DNA from: Pseudoclavibacter sp. AY1H1
GTDB taxonomy: Bacteria; Actinomycetota; Actinomycetes; Actinomycetales; Microbacteriaceae
NCBI RefSeq assembly: GCF_002931055.1
Contig: NZ_PSXX01000002.1
Coordinates: forward strand, 124,001-188,000
DNA length: 64,000 nucleotides
Reading direction: 5' to 3'
A model generated the notes under the pieces. The model had not been told where the DNA came from. It saw only the letters and a program-made list of their open reading frames with translations, and made no database searches. Positions within the stretch are counted from its first letter, which is position 1. Each line of letters begins with the position of its first letter. Positions 41,239 to 48,371 of the stretch are shown one piece after another. The position numbers and the translations under genes were made by a program.

Positions 41239-43065
41239 CTAGCGGCGCTTCTTGAAGAGCGTGCCGAACACGCCGCGCACCACCTCGCGGACGATCGTCT
41301 GGCCGGTCCGGGACCCGAGCATGTCGCTCACGACGTTGCCGCTGCCCGCATCCGGACGTGACCTGGTGGTCGTGCGCGTCTGCGTGCGCGAGCGGGCCGC
41401 CTTCTCCGCCCGCTCCCGCTCCTTCGCGTCCTTCGCCGCCTGCTTCTCCGCTTCGATCGCCGCGGCCTCGGCCCGTTCGCGCTCCGCCGCGGCGTTCATC
41501 TTGGCCGTCAGCACCTCGTGCGCCGACTGCGGGTCGAGCACCTGCGAATAGCGCGGGTACAGCGACGACGAGGCGACGAGCTGGCGGAGGCCGTCCTCGG
41601 GCGTCGGCGACATCGAGGCCTGCGGGGCGCGGAGGCGAGTCCACGCAACCGGCGACGGGGCGCCCTTCTCGTTCATGACGGTGACGATCGCCTCGCCCGT
41701 CGCGAGCTGCGTGAGCACTTCCTCGAGGTCGTACCCGCTCTTCGGGTAGGTGCGCACGGTCTGGCGCAGCGCGGTCGCGTCGTCGGGGGTATGCGCGCGC
41801 AGCTGGTGCTGGATGCGCGAGCCGAGCTGCGCGAGCACATCGTCCGGGACATCCTTCGGGGTCTGCGTGACGAAGAAGATCCCGACGCCCTTGGAGCGGA
41901 TGAGCCGCACCGTCTGCGTGATCTGCTCGACGAACGCCTTGGAGGCGCCAGAGAACAGGAGGTGCGCCTCGTCGAAGAAGAAGACGAGCTTCGGCTTGTC
42001 GAGGTCCCCGACCTCGGGCAGCTCGTTGAACAGGTCGGCGAGCAGCCACATGAGGAACGTCGAGAAGAGCGCGGGGTTGCTGGCGACGCCGGGCAGCTCG
42101 AGGAGGCTGACGACGCCGCGCCCCTCGTTCGTGACCCGCAGGAACTCACGGGTGTCGATCTCGGTCTCCCCGAAGAAGATGTCGGCACCCTGCTCGGAGA
42201 AGTTCACGAGCTCGCGAAGGATGACGCCTGCCGTCTGCTTCGAGAGCCCGCCGATCCCCTCGAGCTCGAGCTTGCCCTCGGTGCTCGTGAGGTACTGCAG
42301 CACGGTCCGCAGGTCGGAGAGGTCGACGAGCGCAAGCCCCTGCTCGTCGGCGAAATGGAAGACGAGGCCGAGGCTCGACTCCTGCGTCTTGTTGAGCCCA
42401 AGCACCTTCGAGAGCATGAGCGGCCCGAAGCTCGAGACGGTCGCTCGGATGGGGACGCCGATGCCTCGCCCGCCGAGCGAGAACACCTCGGTGGGTGCGG
42501 CCGCCGGGGCCCAGTCCTGCCCGATGCCCTTCGTGCGCGCCAGGAGCTTGTCGCTCGGCTCGCCCGGCGTCGCGATCCCGGAGAGGTCGCCCTTGATATC
42601 GGCCGCGAACACGGGCACGCCGGCGGCGGAGAGCTGCTCGGCGAGCACCTGCAGGGTTTTCGTCTTGCCAGTGCCCGTTGCGCCGGCGACGAGGCCGTGA
42701 CGGTTGGTCATGGCGAGCGGGATGCGCACGGGAACGCCTGCGACCGCCTCGCCGTTGACGATCGCTCCGATCTCGAGCGCGGCACCCTCGAACGCGTAGC
42801 CGGCGCGAACCGCCTCGAGCTGCTGCGCATCCAACGGGCCGGAGGGCGCCGTGGGAGCCGCAGGAGCCGCAGGAGCCGCAGGTGCCGCAGGCGCTGGCGG
42901 CTCGGCCTGCGCCGCCGGTGCTGCCGGCTCGGGCACCACGCCCGGGCCCGCCTGAGCGGCAGTCTCGCTCTCGGTCTTCGCTTCGGCCTCGGCGGCCGCG
43001 AGCGCAGCGGTGGCCTCCTCGAGGGCTCTGCGTGCGGCTTCGATACGGGCGTCGGCATCAGTCAT
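41239..43065 (-). CDS. HerA-like ATPase (DUF853 helicase-type)
   Basis: 608 aa. N-terminal helix (residues 1-35) and an Ala/Pro linker (40-75, encoded partly by 9-base repeats) precede a HerA/FtsK-type ATPase: Walker A AGATGTGKTKT (about 127-137) and Walker B LVFFFDEAHLLF (about 357-368), with the DUF853 C-terminal region VFGTLFKKRR at the end. Related proteins are DNA pumps or end-processing partners of nucleases, but no NurA partner is adjacent. TAGCCT on - (43072-43077) ends 6 bases before the ATG, predicting a leaderless mRNA. Confidence 0.8.
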   Translation of the reverse strand: MTDADARIEAARRALEEATAALAAAEAEAKTESETAAQAGPGVVPEPAAPAAQAEPPAPAAPAAPAAPAAPTAPSGPLDAQQLEAVRAGYAFEGAALEIGAIVNGEAVAGVPVRIPLAMTNRHGLVAGATGTGKTKTLQVLAEQLSAAGVPVFAADIKGDLSGIATPGEPSDKLLARTKGIGQDWAPAAAPTEVFSLGGRGIGVPIRATVSSFGPLMLSKVLGLNKTQESSLGLVFHFADEQGLALVDLSDLRTVLQYLTSTEGKLELEGIGGLSKQTAGVILRELVNFSEQGADIFFGETEIDTREFLRVTNEGRGVVSLLELPGVASNPALFSTFLMWLLADLFNELPEVGDLDKPKLVFFFDEAHLLFSGASKAFVEQITQTVRLIRSKGVGIFFVTQTPKDVPDDVLAQLGSRIQHQLRAHTPDDATALRQTVRTYPKSGYDLEEVLTQLATGEAIVTVMNEKGAPSPVAWTRLRAPQASMSPTPEDGLRQLVASSSLYPRYSQVLDPQSAHEVLTAKMNAAAERERAEAAAIEAEKQAAKDAKERERAEKAARSRTQTRTTTRSRPDAGSGNVVSDMLGSRTGQTIVREVVRGVFGTLFKKRR

Positions 43066-43098
43066 GGCACCAGGCTAGTCACTCCTAGACTTGGTGCC

Positions 43099-43575
43099 AT
43101 GCCTCAGTTGGAAGCGTCCGTCGTCGTGCCCCTCTCCGTCGAAGCGGCCTTCGCGCTCGCGCACACCGTCGGCGAGGCCCGGAGCTGGGATCCGGGCGTC
43201 ATCCGCAGCGAGTTCATCCGCGGGGCCACGGCGCCCGTCTCCGGAGCGCACTTCTTCACGAAGACTCCGGGAGGGCGGCGCATGATCCTCGAGCTTCGAG
43301 TCGTGCACGCCCCGCTCGTGAGCTCCGCCGAGATGGTGAAGGGGCCGGCCTGGCTGACCTCGTTCGGCGAGGGCTGGCGATTCGAGGCCGTCGAGGGCGG
43401 CACGAAGGCGACGTGGAAGTTCACGTACAAGCTCGCCTCGCCTGTCTTCGCGTCCACGCTCGGGGCGGCGACCAAGCCAGCGTTCGACCGCGAGCTGCAC
43501 CAGCGCGCGGCCGCGTTCAAGGAGAGGGCAGTGGCGCTCTCGGAAGCCGGCGAGACGCTGTCAGCAACGAGCTAG
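43099..43575 (+). CDS. SRPBCC-family (START-like) protein
   Basis: 158 aa. Begins VVVPLSVEAAFALAHTVGEARSWDPGV, the typical first strand and helix of polyketide-cyclase/START-like proteins, followed by beta strands and a long C-terminal helix (FDRELHQRAAAFKERAVALS). Probably binds a hydrophobic ligand; identity unknown. TAGACT (43086-43091) lies 7 bases before the ATG. Its promoter is head-to-head with that of the HerA-like gene. The stop overlaps the convergent HNH gene by 4 bases. Confidence 0.75.
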   Translation: MPQLEASVVVPLSVEAAFALAHTVGEARSWDPGVIRSEFIRGATAPVSGAHFFTKTPGGRRMILELRVVHAPLVSSAEMVKGPAWLTSFGEGWRFEAVEGGTKATWKFTYKLASPVFASTLGAATKPAFDRELHQRAAAFKERAVALSEAGETLSATS

Positions 43576-44066
43576 GCGGCGGGGAGGTACGCCGCCCACT
43601 CGGGCAGCTCTCGTTCGACGCTTCGCGGCGACCAGCCGGTGGCCCGCGGGGGTCTCGGTGTGAGGCGAAGCCGCCACCCCATCTCCCCCGGCGTCTTGTC
43701 ACCCTTGACGTTGTTGCACCTGAGGCAGCAGGCGACGAGGTTCTCCCAGCTGTCGCGCCCGCCCCTCGACCGCGGCAGGATGTGGTCGATCGTGTTCGCG
43801 AAGCCATCGCAGTAGCCGCATCGGTTCGCGTCCCTCCGCAGCACGCCCTTGCGACTCACCGGCTGCATGCGGGCCATGGGAACGCGCACGTACCTGGTCA
43901 GCAGGATGACGCGCGGCCGCTCCCAGACGCCGCTTGAGGCCAGCACCGGGTGGTCCTCATCGACGTCGATGACGCTGGCCTTGCCGTGCAGCACGAGCAC
44001 GAGTGCCCGCCTGTCGGAGACCACCCCGAGCGGTTCGTAGCCTGCGTTCAGGACGAGGGTTCGCAT
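43572..44066 (-). CDS. HNH endonuclease-family protein
   Basis: 164 aa. N-terminal region TLVLNAGYEPLGVVSDRRALVLVLHGKA is the lead of a widespread chromosomal HNH family. The nuclease motif is CGYCDGFANTIDHILPRSRGG, then WENLVACCLRCNNVKGD: two CxxC knuckles, the central D-H and the N in NLVA. All catalytic positions are present. These stand-alone actinobacterial HNH proteins have no known cellular role. AGGTCC precedes ATG 44066. Confidence 0.85.
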   Translation of the reverse strand: MRTLVLNAGYEPLGVVSDRRALVLVLHGKASVIDVDEDHPVLASSGVWERPRVILLTRYVRVPMARMQPVSRKGVLRRDANRCGYCDGFANTIDHILPRSRGGRDSWENLVACCLRCNNVKGDKTPGEMGWRLRLTPRPPRATGWSPRSVERELPEWAAYLPAA

Positions 44067-44092
44067 GCTGGACCTGCTTTCGCATCCGTACG

Positions 44093-44126
44093 AAAAAAGG
44101 GCACCGCCCGGATCGGCGGCACCCTT
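44093..44126 (-). terminator. Rho-independent terminator on the minus strand
   Basis: On the minus strand a 12-bp stem (AAGGGUGCCGCC / GGCGGUGCCCUU, two G-U pairs) is followed by U6. On the plus strand the same positions would be C-A mismatches, so the terminator is directional. It ends a minus-strand transcript that starts upstream of the HNH gene. Confidence 0.75.
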
Positions 44127-44315
44127 GAATCGAGTAGGTAGATGGACGGACGAGACTCGTCGGCCTGTATTCGAACGGTCTGACAGGCTTCACCGCTCTG
44201 GTAGACGTCGAGGGCTGAGCACGCGCGCGCATCCTTGGCGTGGATGCCGCTGCGTGCCCTCATTGACGCTCCCGAGTGTCGTCGATCTGGCAACAGCGTA
44301 GACCACGGATGCAGA
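44127..44315 (-). ncRNA. Candidate small RNA or short transcript between two terminators
   Basis: About 190 bases lie between the NlpC/P60 terminator (44316-44385) and the directional U-tract terminator (44093-44126), both on minus. No credible ORF is visible; the open frame crossing it lacks a start signal and runs through the terminator. A CCTGT / ACAGG hairpin occurs near 44168-44192. The layout fits an independent small RNA, but no family is recognised. The gap 44067-44401 holds nothing else. Confidence 0.35.
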
Positions 44316-44385
44316 ATGCGGGAGGGGCAGCTTTCCCTGTTCACCGGCCGGAAAGACCGAAGAAAGGGAGCTGCCCCTCCCGCAT
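44316..44385 (-). terminator. Long hairpin after first NlpC/P60 gene
   Basis: About 20-bp stem: ATGCGGGAGGGGCAGCT pairs with AGCTGCCCCTCCCGCAT at the two ends, continued by TTTCCC / GGGAAA-type pairing. It lies 16 bases beyond the stop of the NlpC/P60 gene at 44402. Confidence 0.7.
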
Positions 44386-44401
44386 GTGGGAGACGCGTCG
44401 C

Positions 44402-45439
44402 TCAGAGGCGGACGAAGTAGTAGCTTCCGCCCGCGTCGAGGCCACCGAGCTCGACCATGCGGCCCTCGGTGGGAGCGTCGATCATCTGGCCGTTGCCGGC
44501 GTAGATGCCGACGTGGAAGTTCGGGAAGATGACGAGGTCGCCCGGCTGCGGGTCGGAGACGCGTGTGCCCGCCGCCGCCTGCGCGCTGACGCCGTGTGCC
44601 ACGTCGATGCCGTGGAGGCCGAACACGTACTTCACGAGCCCCGAGCAGTCGAAGCCGTCCGGGGTTGCCCCGCCGAAGACGTACGGCGAGACGCCGATGA
44701 ATTGCGATGCGGTCTCGACGACGCTTGAGCCGGCGACGCTCTGGCCTGCGGAGCTGCTGCCCGCGCCGCTCGTATCTGCGGCGGCGGCGTCTGCGGTGGC
44801 GTCGGCGGTGGGCTCTGGGGTCGCGACTGCGGCGACCTGGTCAGCGCTCATGCTCACGACCGCGGTCTCCGTGCGATCGGTCACGGTCTCCGGTGCTGCG
44901 ACGGCAGGGGTGGCATCGGCGACGGCGTCGGCGATGGCCGCTTCGACGCTCGCCTGCTCGGGCTGCGCGTCCGCGTTGGTGTCATCTGATGTGGCCACCG
45001 CGTTCGAGAGGCTGGCTTCGCTGGCGGGCGCGGGCGCTGCCATGGTGCTCGGCACAACGGCTCCGACCGCGGTGACCGCGGCGAGAGACGCGGCGGCGGC
45101 CAGGGTTCCGGCGACGCGGCGGCGGACGACGAGCTGCCTGGGGCGTGGAGCGCGAACCGTCATGGCACGCTCGCCGGCGAAGGCCGCGGGCACGCTGGGC
45201 GCCTCGGCTTCGGTCGCCGCGGTTGCGACGCGGTCTGCGGGGACGACCGAGAGGAGCGAGGTCATCGCGTTGCGCTCGATGCGGCCCGTCTCTTCGGGCT
45301 GCAGGGCGACGGGTGCTCGGGTGCCGGCGACGGAGGCGAGCGCGGCGGCGCTCAACGACTGCGTGGCGTCCGCGACTGGGCGCACACCGGTCTGGCGTTC
45401 GATGGCGCGGGCCTCGCGACGAGTCAGCGTGGTGCTCAT
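44402..45439 (-). CDS. NlpC/P60 (C40) cell-wall hydrolase, canonical active site
   Basis: 345 aa from ATG 45439-45437 with GAAGGA upstream. Residues 5-21 carry LTRREARAIERQTGVRP, shared with both downstream paralogues. A single hydrophobic segment lies late, at about 109-132, after a basic RRR stretch, so about 105 residues are predicted cytoplasmic. A low-complexity linker leads to the NlpC/P60 domain (240-345) with FDCSGLVKYVF (Cys265), NFHVGIY (His309) and a polar third residue after it. It should cleave D-gamma-Glu-diaminopimelate-type stem-peptide bonds. A phased repeat array lies upstream. Confidence 0.85.
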   Translation of the reverse strand: MSTTLTRREARAIERQTGVRPVADATQSLSAAALASVAGTRAPVALQPEETGRIERNAMTSLLSVVPADRVATAATEAEAPSVPAAFAGERAMTVRAPRPRQLVVRRRVAGTLAAAASLAAVTAVGAVVPSTMAAPAPASEASLSNAVATSDDTNADAQPEQASVEAAIADAVADATPAVAAPETVTDRTETAVVSMSADQVAAVATPEPTADATADAAAADTSGAGSSSAGQSVAGSSVVETASQFIGVSPYVFGGATPDGFDCSGLVKYVFGLHGIDVAHGVSAQAAAGTRVSDPQPGDLVIFPNFHVGIYAGNGQMIDAPTEGRMVELGGLDAGGSYYFVRL

Positions 45440-45493
45440 GGATTTCCTTCGGGTGGAGCTGAGCACCCGTTGGTGCCCTGGACTTCCACGAGC

Positions 45494-45562
45494 GTAACCG
45501 TTTATAACGAAAATGTCACGCTCAGGTCACAGTCAGGTCGCAAATCATCACATTTTGATCAC
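45494..45562 (-). promoter_or_regulatory. Phased GTnAC repeat array upstream of first NlpC/P60 gene
   Basis: Seven 5-mers at 10-11-base steps on the plus strand: GTAAC 45494, ATAAC 45504, GTCAC 45515, GTCAC 45526, GTCGC 45537, ATCAC 45547, ATCAC 45558. They lie 55-123 bases upstream of the gene's ATG, all on one face of the helix. Direct repeats with this period are bound by OmpR-family regulators. Confidence 0.65.
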
Positions 45563-45570
45563 GACGACAG

Positions 45571-45604
45571 AACGCCGCGCGCAGCAGAAGCTGCGCGCGG
45601 CGTT
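45571..45604 (-). terminator. Terminator of second NlpC/P60 gene
   Basis: Perfect 15-bp stem AACGCCGCGCGCAGC / GCTGCGCGCGGCGTT with loop AGAA, 31 bases past the stop at 45636 and directly beside the repeat array of the next gene. Confidence 0.75.
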
Positions 45605-45635
45605 GCCCACCGGAGTGAGCCGAAGCTCGAGATGT

Positions 45636-46802
45636 CTAATTGAAGGTGTAGTACACCGGGTTGCCCCACCAGATGGAGCGGTACTGGACGACCTTGCCGC
45701 CGTACCCGGGAGAGTCGATGACCATGCCGTCACCGGCGTAGATGCCGATGTGCGCGCCTGGCTGCACGACGAGGTCACCCGGCTGCGGGTTCGACGTCTG
45801 GCGTGCGCCCGCGATCTGGTTGCTGACGGACCCCGAAAGCGAGATGCCCTGCGTCGCGTAGACGGCCTTGGTCAGGTCGGTGCAGGCCGGGAAGTAGGAG
45901 CCGACGTAGCTGTGCGCCGCCGCGATGAGGCTCGAGGTGTCGACGTTGCCGGACCCACCACTCGGCGCGGCGGACCCCGAGGACGAGGACGTCTGGTTGC
46001 TCGAGCTGCCACCCGAGGACGTGTTTCCCGAGGTCGACGAGCTCGACTCTGCAGGAGCCTCGGTCTCCTCTGGCGTCGGAGTCGGTGTCGGCGTCTCAGC
46101 GACGGCAGCGAGATCGTCGCTGGAGATCGAGACGACCGTGGAGTCCGTGCGGTCGACGGCAACCTCTGGCGCAGCGACGAGGGCGACCTCCTCCACGGCG
46201 GCTTCCTCGGCAGCTGGGACTGGGTCCGATGTGGGTGCCGTCGCGGCTGCGTCTGGCGACGTGGCCGCAACCAGGTTGGCCTGGGACTGCACCTCGCTCT
46301 GCCCGTCTGCGACGGCGGCTGGGACGACCATCCCGGCAGTGGCTGCAGCTGCGACGGTTGCAGCGGCGGCGAAGCTGGCGGCGGTGCGCCGGCGGGTCCG
46401 TGCGACGAGGGCGGCCGGCTTCGCGGCGCGGATGCTCACGGAGCGCCCGGTGAAGGCCTCGGAGATGTCGGTGACGGGGGCGGGTTCCGAGTGCTCGATG
46501 AGGCCCTGGGATTCCGAGGTCGCATCTGCGGCGAGCTGCGAGAACGGCAGGACGGAAACGAGGGCACCTTGGCCGTTGCGCTCGATGCGAGCCGTGTCGT
46601 GCACCGAGGGCGCAGAGGCGACGGCAGGAGTGGAGGCGGCGGAGGCGATCTCGGCGACGGAGGCCTCGATGACGGGGGCAGAGACCCCGGCCACGGCCGA
46701 CGTGACGACGGGACGGACTCCGGTCTGCCGCTCGATCGCGCGGGCTTCGCGGCGGGTCAGCACGGTGGTGCTGTCCGTGCGCGGCGTGCTCGATGTGCTC
46801 AA
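45636..46802 (-). CDS. NlpC/P60-like wall hydrolase, divergent active-site loop
   Basis: 388 aa. A TTG start at 46802-46800 has GAGGAG 8 bases upstream; an ATG at 46868 lies too close to the array. LTRREARAIERQTGVRP is at 15-31, ARIERNGQGALVSVLP at 71-86, a hydrophobic segment at about 141-165, then a Ser/Thr/Pro/Gly-rich linker to about 285. In the C40 domain the usual GG..P..FDCSG loop is replaced by YFPACTDLTKAVY (Cys307); GAHIGIY keeps His351. Catalysis is therefore plausible but non-canonical. Paralogue of both neighbours. Confidence 0.75.
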   Translation of the reverse strand: MSTSSTPRTDSTTVLTRREARAIERQTGVRPVVTSAVAGVSAPVIEASVAEIASAASTPAVASAPSVHDTARIERNGQGALVSVLPFSQLAADATSESQGLIEHSEPAPVTDISEAFTGRSVSIRAAKPAALVARTRRRTAASFAAAATVAAAATAGMVVPAAVADGQSEVQSQANLVAATSPDAAATAPTSDPVPAAEEAAVEEVALVAAPEVAVDRTDSTVVSISSDDLAAVAETPTPTPTPEETEAPAESSSSTSGNTSSGGSSSNQTSSSSGSAAPSGGSGNVDTSSLIAAAHSYVGSYFPACTDLTKAVYATQGISLSGSVSNQIAGARQTSNPQPGDLVVQPGAHIGIYAGDGMVIDSPGYGGKVVQYRSIWWGNPVYYTFN

Positions 46803-46870
46803 GACTTCTCCTCGGTGCTTTCGAACACCGTTGGAACCGGCATCCTCGACGCGTCCGAGCCTACACAAAG

Positions 46871-46930
46871 GTCACGGAATTGTCACGGTCAGATCACAAA
46901 TGGATGCATGATCGGTCACGCGGGAGTAAC
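46871..46930 (-). promoter_or_regulatory. Phased GTnAC repeat array upstream of second NlpC/P60 gene
   Basis: Plus-strand 5-mers at exact 11-base steps: GTCAC 46871, GTCAC 46882, ATCAC 46893, a degenerate position at 46904, GTCAC 46915, GTAAC 46926. They are 69-128 bases upstream of the TTG start, matching the distance in the first paralogue. Confidence 0.65.
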
Positions 46931-46934
46931 GACG

Positions 46935-46964
46935 AAACGCGCCCAGCCGAAGCTGAGCGCGTTT
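46935..46964 (-). terminator. Terminator of third NlpC/P60 gene
   Basis: Stem AAACGCGC-CAGC / GCTG-GCGCGTTT with one mismatch and loop CGAA, 18 bases past the stop at 46983. Confidence 0.65.
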
Positions 46965-46982
46965 GCCGAGGTGGTTCGTTCC

Positions 46983-48095
46983 TTAGCGGAGCGTCACGTA
47001 GTAGGGGCTGCCCCACGAGATCGAGCGGTGCTGCACCGAGCGTCCGCCGTAGCCGGGGTCGTCGATGACCATGCCGTTGCCGGCGTAGATGCCGATGTGC
47101 TCGCCAGGCCAGACGACGAGGTCGCCGGGCTGCGGGTTGGAGGTGGGCGTGCCCATTGCCGCCTGAGCGGAGACGCCACGCGGCAGCGAGATGCCGACTG
47201 CTGCGTAGGCGGCCTGGGTGAGCAGGTCGCACGAGCCGAAGTAGCCGCCGACGTAGCTCATGGCCGCAGCGGAGACGCTCGACGAGTCGACGCTCTGTCC
47301 GCCGGTCGATGCGGTGTTGGTCTTGCCCGAGGTGCTGCCGCCCGTCGACGTCGTGCCGCCCGTGGAGGCGCTCGAGTCTGCCGTTGCGGTGGGCTCAGGC
47401 GTTGCGACGACCTCGGCGACCTGGTCGCTCGAGAGGGTCACGACGCTGGTCTCGGTGCGGTCGACCGCAACCTCTGGAGCGGCGACGAGGTCGACGGAGG
47501 CCTGCTCGACAACTTCTTCTGCCGGAGCCTCAGCGGTTGCGTCGGCCTCAGCCGTCGGTGCCTCGGTCTCGACCGTGGTGGCGGCGAGGAGGTTGGCCTG
47601 CGCCTGGCTGGCGTTGTTGCCATCGGCGACTGCCGCTGGCACGACGACGCCTGCCGTGGCGATGGCCGCGACGGTTGCTGCAGCGGCGAAGCCACCAGCC
47701 GTGCGGCGACGCTGACGAGCGACGAGCGACGCCGGCTTCGCAGCGCGGATGCTCACGGAGCGGCCCGTGAACGCCTCGGGGATGTCGATGACCTCTGCGA
47801 GCTGCTCGACGGCTTCGTCGCCGGCGACCTGCGGGAGCGCAGTGGTCGTGGGGAGCACCGACACGAGTGCGCCGAGCTCGTTGCGCTGGATGTGCGCAGT
47901 GTCGTGCACGAAGGATGCTGAAGCAGAGGGCGTCGGCACGGATGCCGAGTTGATCTCTGCGACCGAAGCCTCGATCACCGGCGCGGACACACCCGCGACA
48001 CCGACAGTCGCCACTGGGCGCTGGCCCGTGCGGCGCTCGATCTCACGAGCCTGGCGTCGCGTCAGCGGTGCCGTGGCGTTCGTCAAGTTTTCCAA
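46983..48095 (-). CDS. NlpC/P60-like wall hydrolase, third paralogue
   Basis: 370 aa. TTG at 48095-48093 has GGAGG 7 bases upstream and yields an N-terminus (LENLTNATAPLTRRQAREIERRTGQRP) equivalent to the other two; a second TTG three codons on is an alternative. IQRNELGALVSVLP (69-82) and the hydrophobic segment (about 132-156) are conserved. The C40 domain has YVGGYFGSCDLLTQAAY (Cys289) and GEHIGIY (His333), again lacking the DCSG loop. It is 65-70 percent similar by eye to the second copy over the C-terminal domain. A long structured leader precedes it. Confidence 0.75.
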   Translation of the reverse strand: MENLTNATAPLTRRQAREIERRTGQRPVATVGVAGVSAPVIEASVAEINSASVPTPSASASFVHDTAHIQRNELGALVSVLPTTTALPQVAGDEAVEQLAEVIDIPEAFTGRSVSIRAAKPASLVARQRRRTAGGFAAAATVAAIATAGVVVPAAVADGNNASQAQANLLAATTVETEAPTAEADATAEAPAEEVVEQASVDLVAAPEVAVDRTETSVVTLSSDQVAEVVATPEPTATADSSASTGGTTSTGGSTSGKTNTASTGGQSVDSSSVSAAAMSYVGGYFGSCDLLTQAAYAAVGISLPRGVSAQAAMGTPTSNPQPGDLVVWPGEHIGIYAGNGMVIDDPGYGGRSVQHRSISWGSPYYVTLR

Positions 48096-48215
48096 GTCGT
48101 TCCTCCAGCGCCTGACTCCTGGGAGCCGATCCCGCTCTTGCCTGTTACCAGGGGGAGCTAGGTCGAGGAGCGGGATACGGCGCCTCGGCCTGCCAGCTAT
48201 GCAGACTGCATAGCT
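48096..48215 (-). promoter_or_regulatory. Structured 5' leader of third NlpC/P60 gene
   Basis: On the minus strand the leader contains a perfect 21-base palindrome AGCTATGCAG-A-CTGCATAGCT (48195-48215) and a long stem ATCCCGCTC / GAGCGGGAT enclosing CCTG-GTAA-CAGG, a hairpin with a GNRA tetraloop. A GGCTCC / GGAGTC hairpin follows, just before the ribosome-binding site. Such a folded leader before a wall hydrolase recalls c-di-AMP (ydaO) riboswitches, but I do not see the conserved core clearly. Confidence 0.35.
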
Positions 48216-48252
48216 CATGACTCGGACAACACTAGTGGAAAAGCTGTGAATT

Positions 48253-48290
48253 GTCACGCTTCGGTGTCAGAACCCTAACGCCGAGGTAAC
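48253..48290 (-). promoter_or_regulatory. Phased GTnAC repeat array upstream of third NlpC/P60 gene
   Basis: Plus-strand 5-mers at exact 11-base steps: GTCAC 48253, GTGTC 48264 (weak), CTAAC 48275, GTAAC 48286. They lie 158-195 bases upstream of the TTG start, further than in the other two genes, consistent with the longer leader. Confidence 0.55.
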
Positions 48291-48371
48291 GAACCCTGAG
48301 TTTCCGGGGATGTCAGGCACGTGAAGGCCCGCAGAACGCGGAGGAGATCTTCAGCTGGCCGTGACCAGATC

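Noticed and set aside
44048-44344. 98-residue open frame on - between NlpC/P60 and HNH genes
   Set aside because: It passes through a strong directional terminator and has no start signal; a small RNA is the better reading.
45513-47921. 802-residue open frame on + antisense to the NlpC/P60 genes
   Set aside because: It covers two NlpC/P60 genes and a terminator in the opposite strand, has no start signal, and its composition is the usual antisense shadow of high-GC coding DNA.
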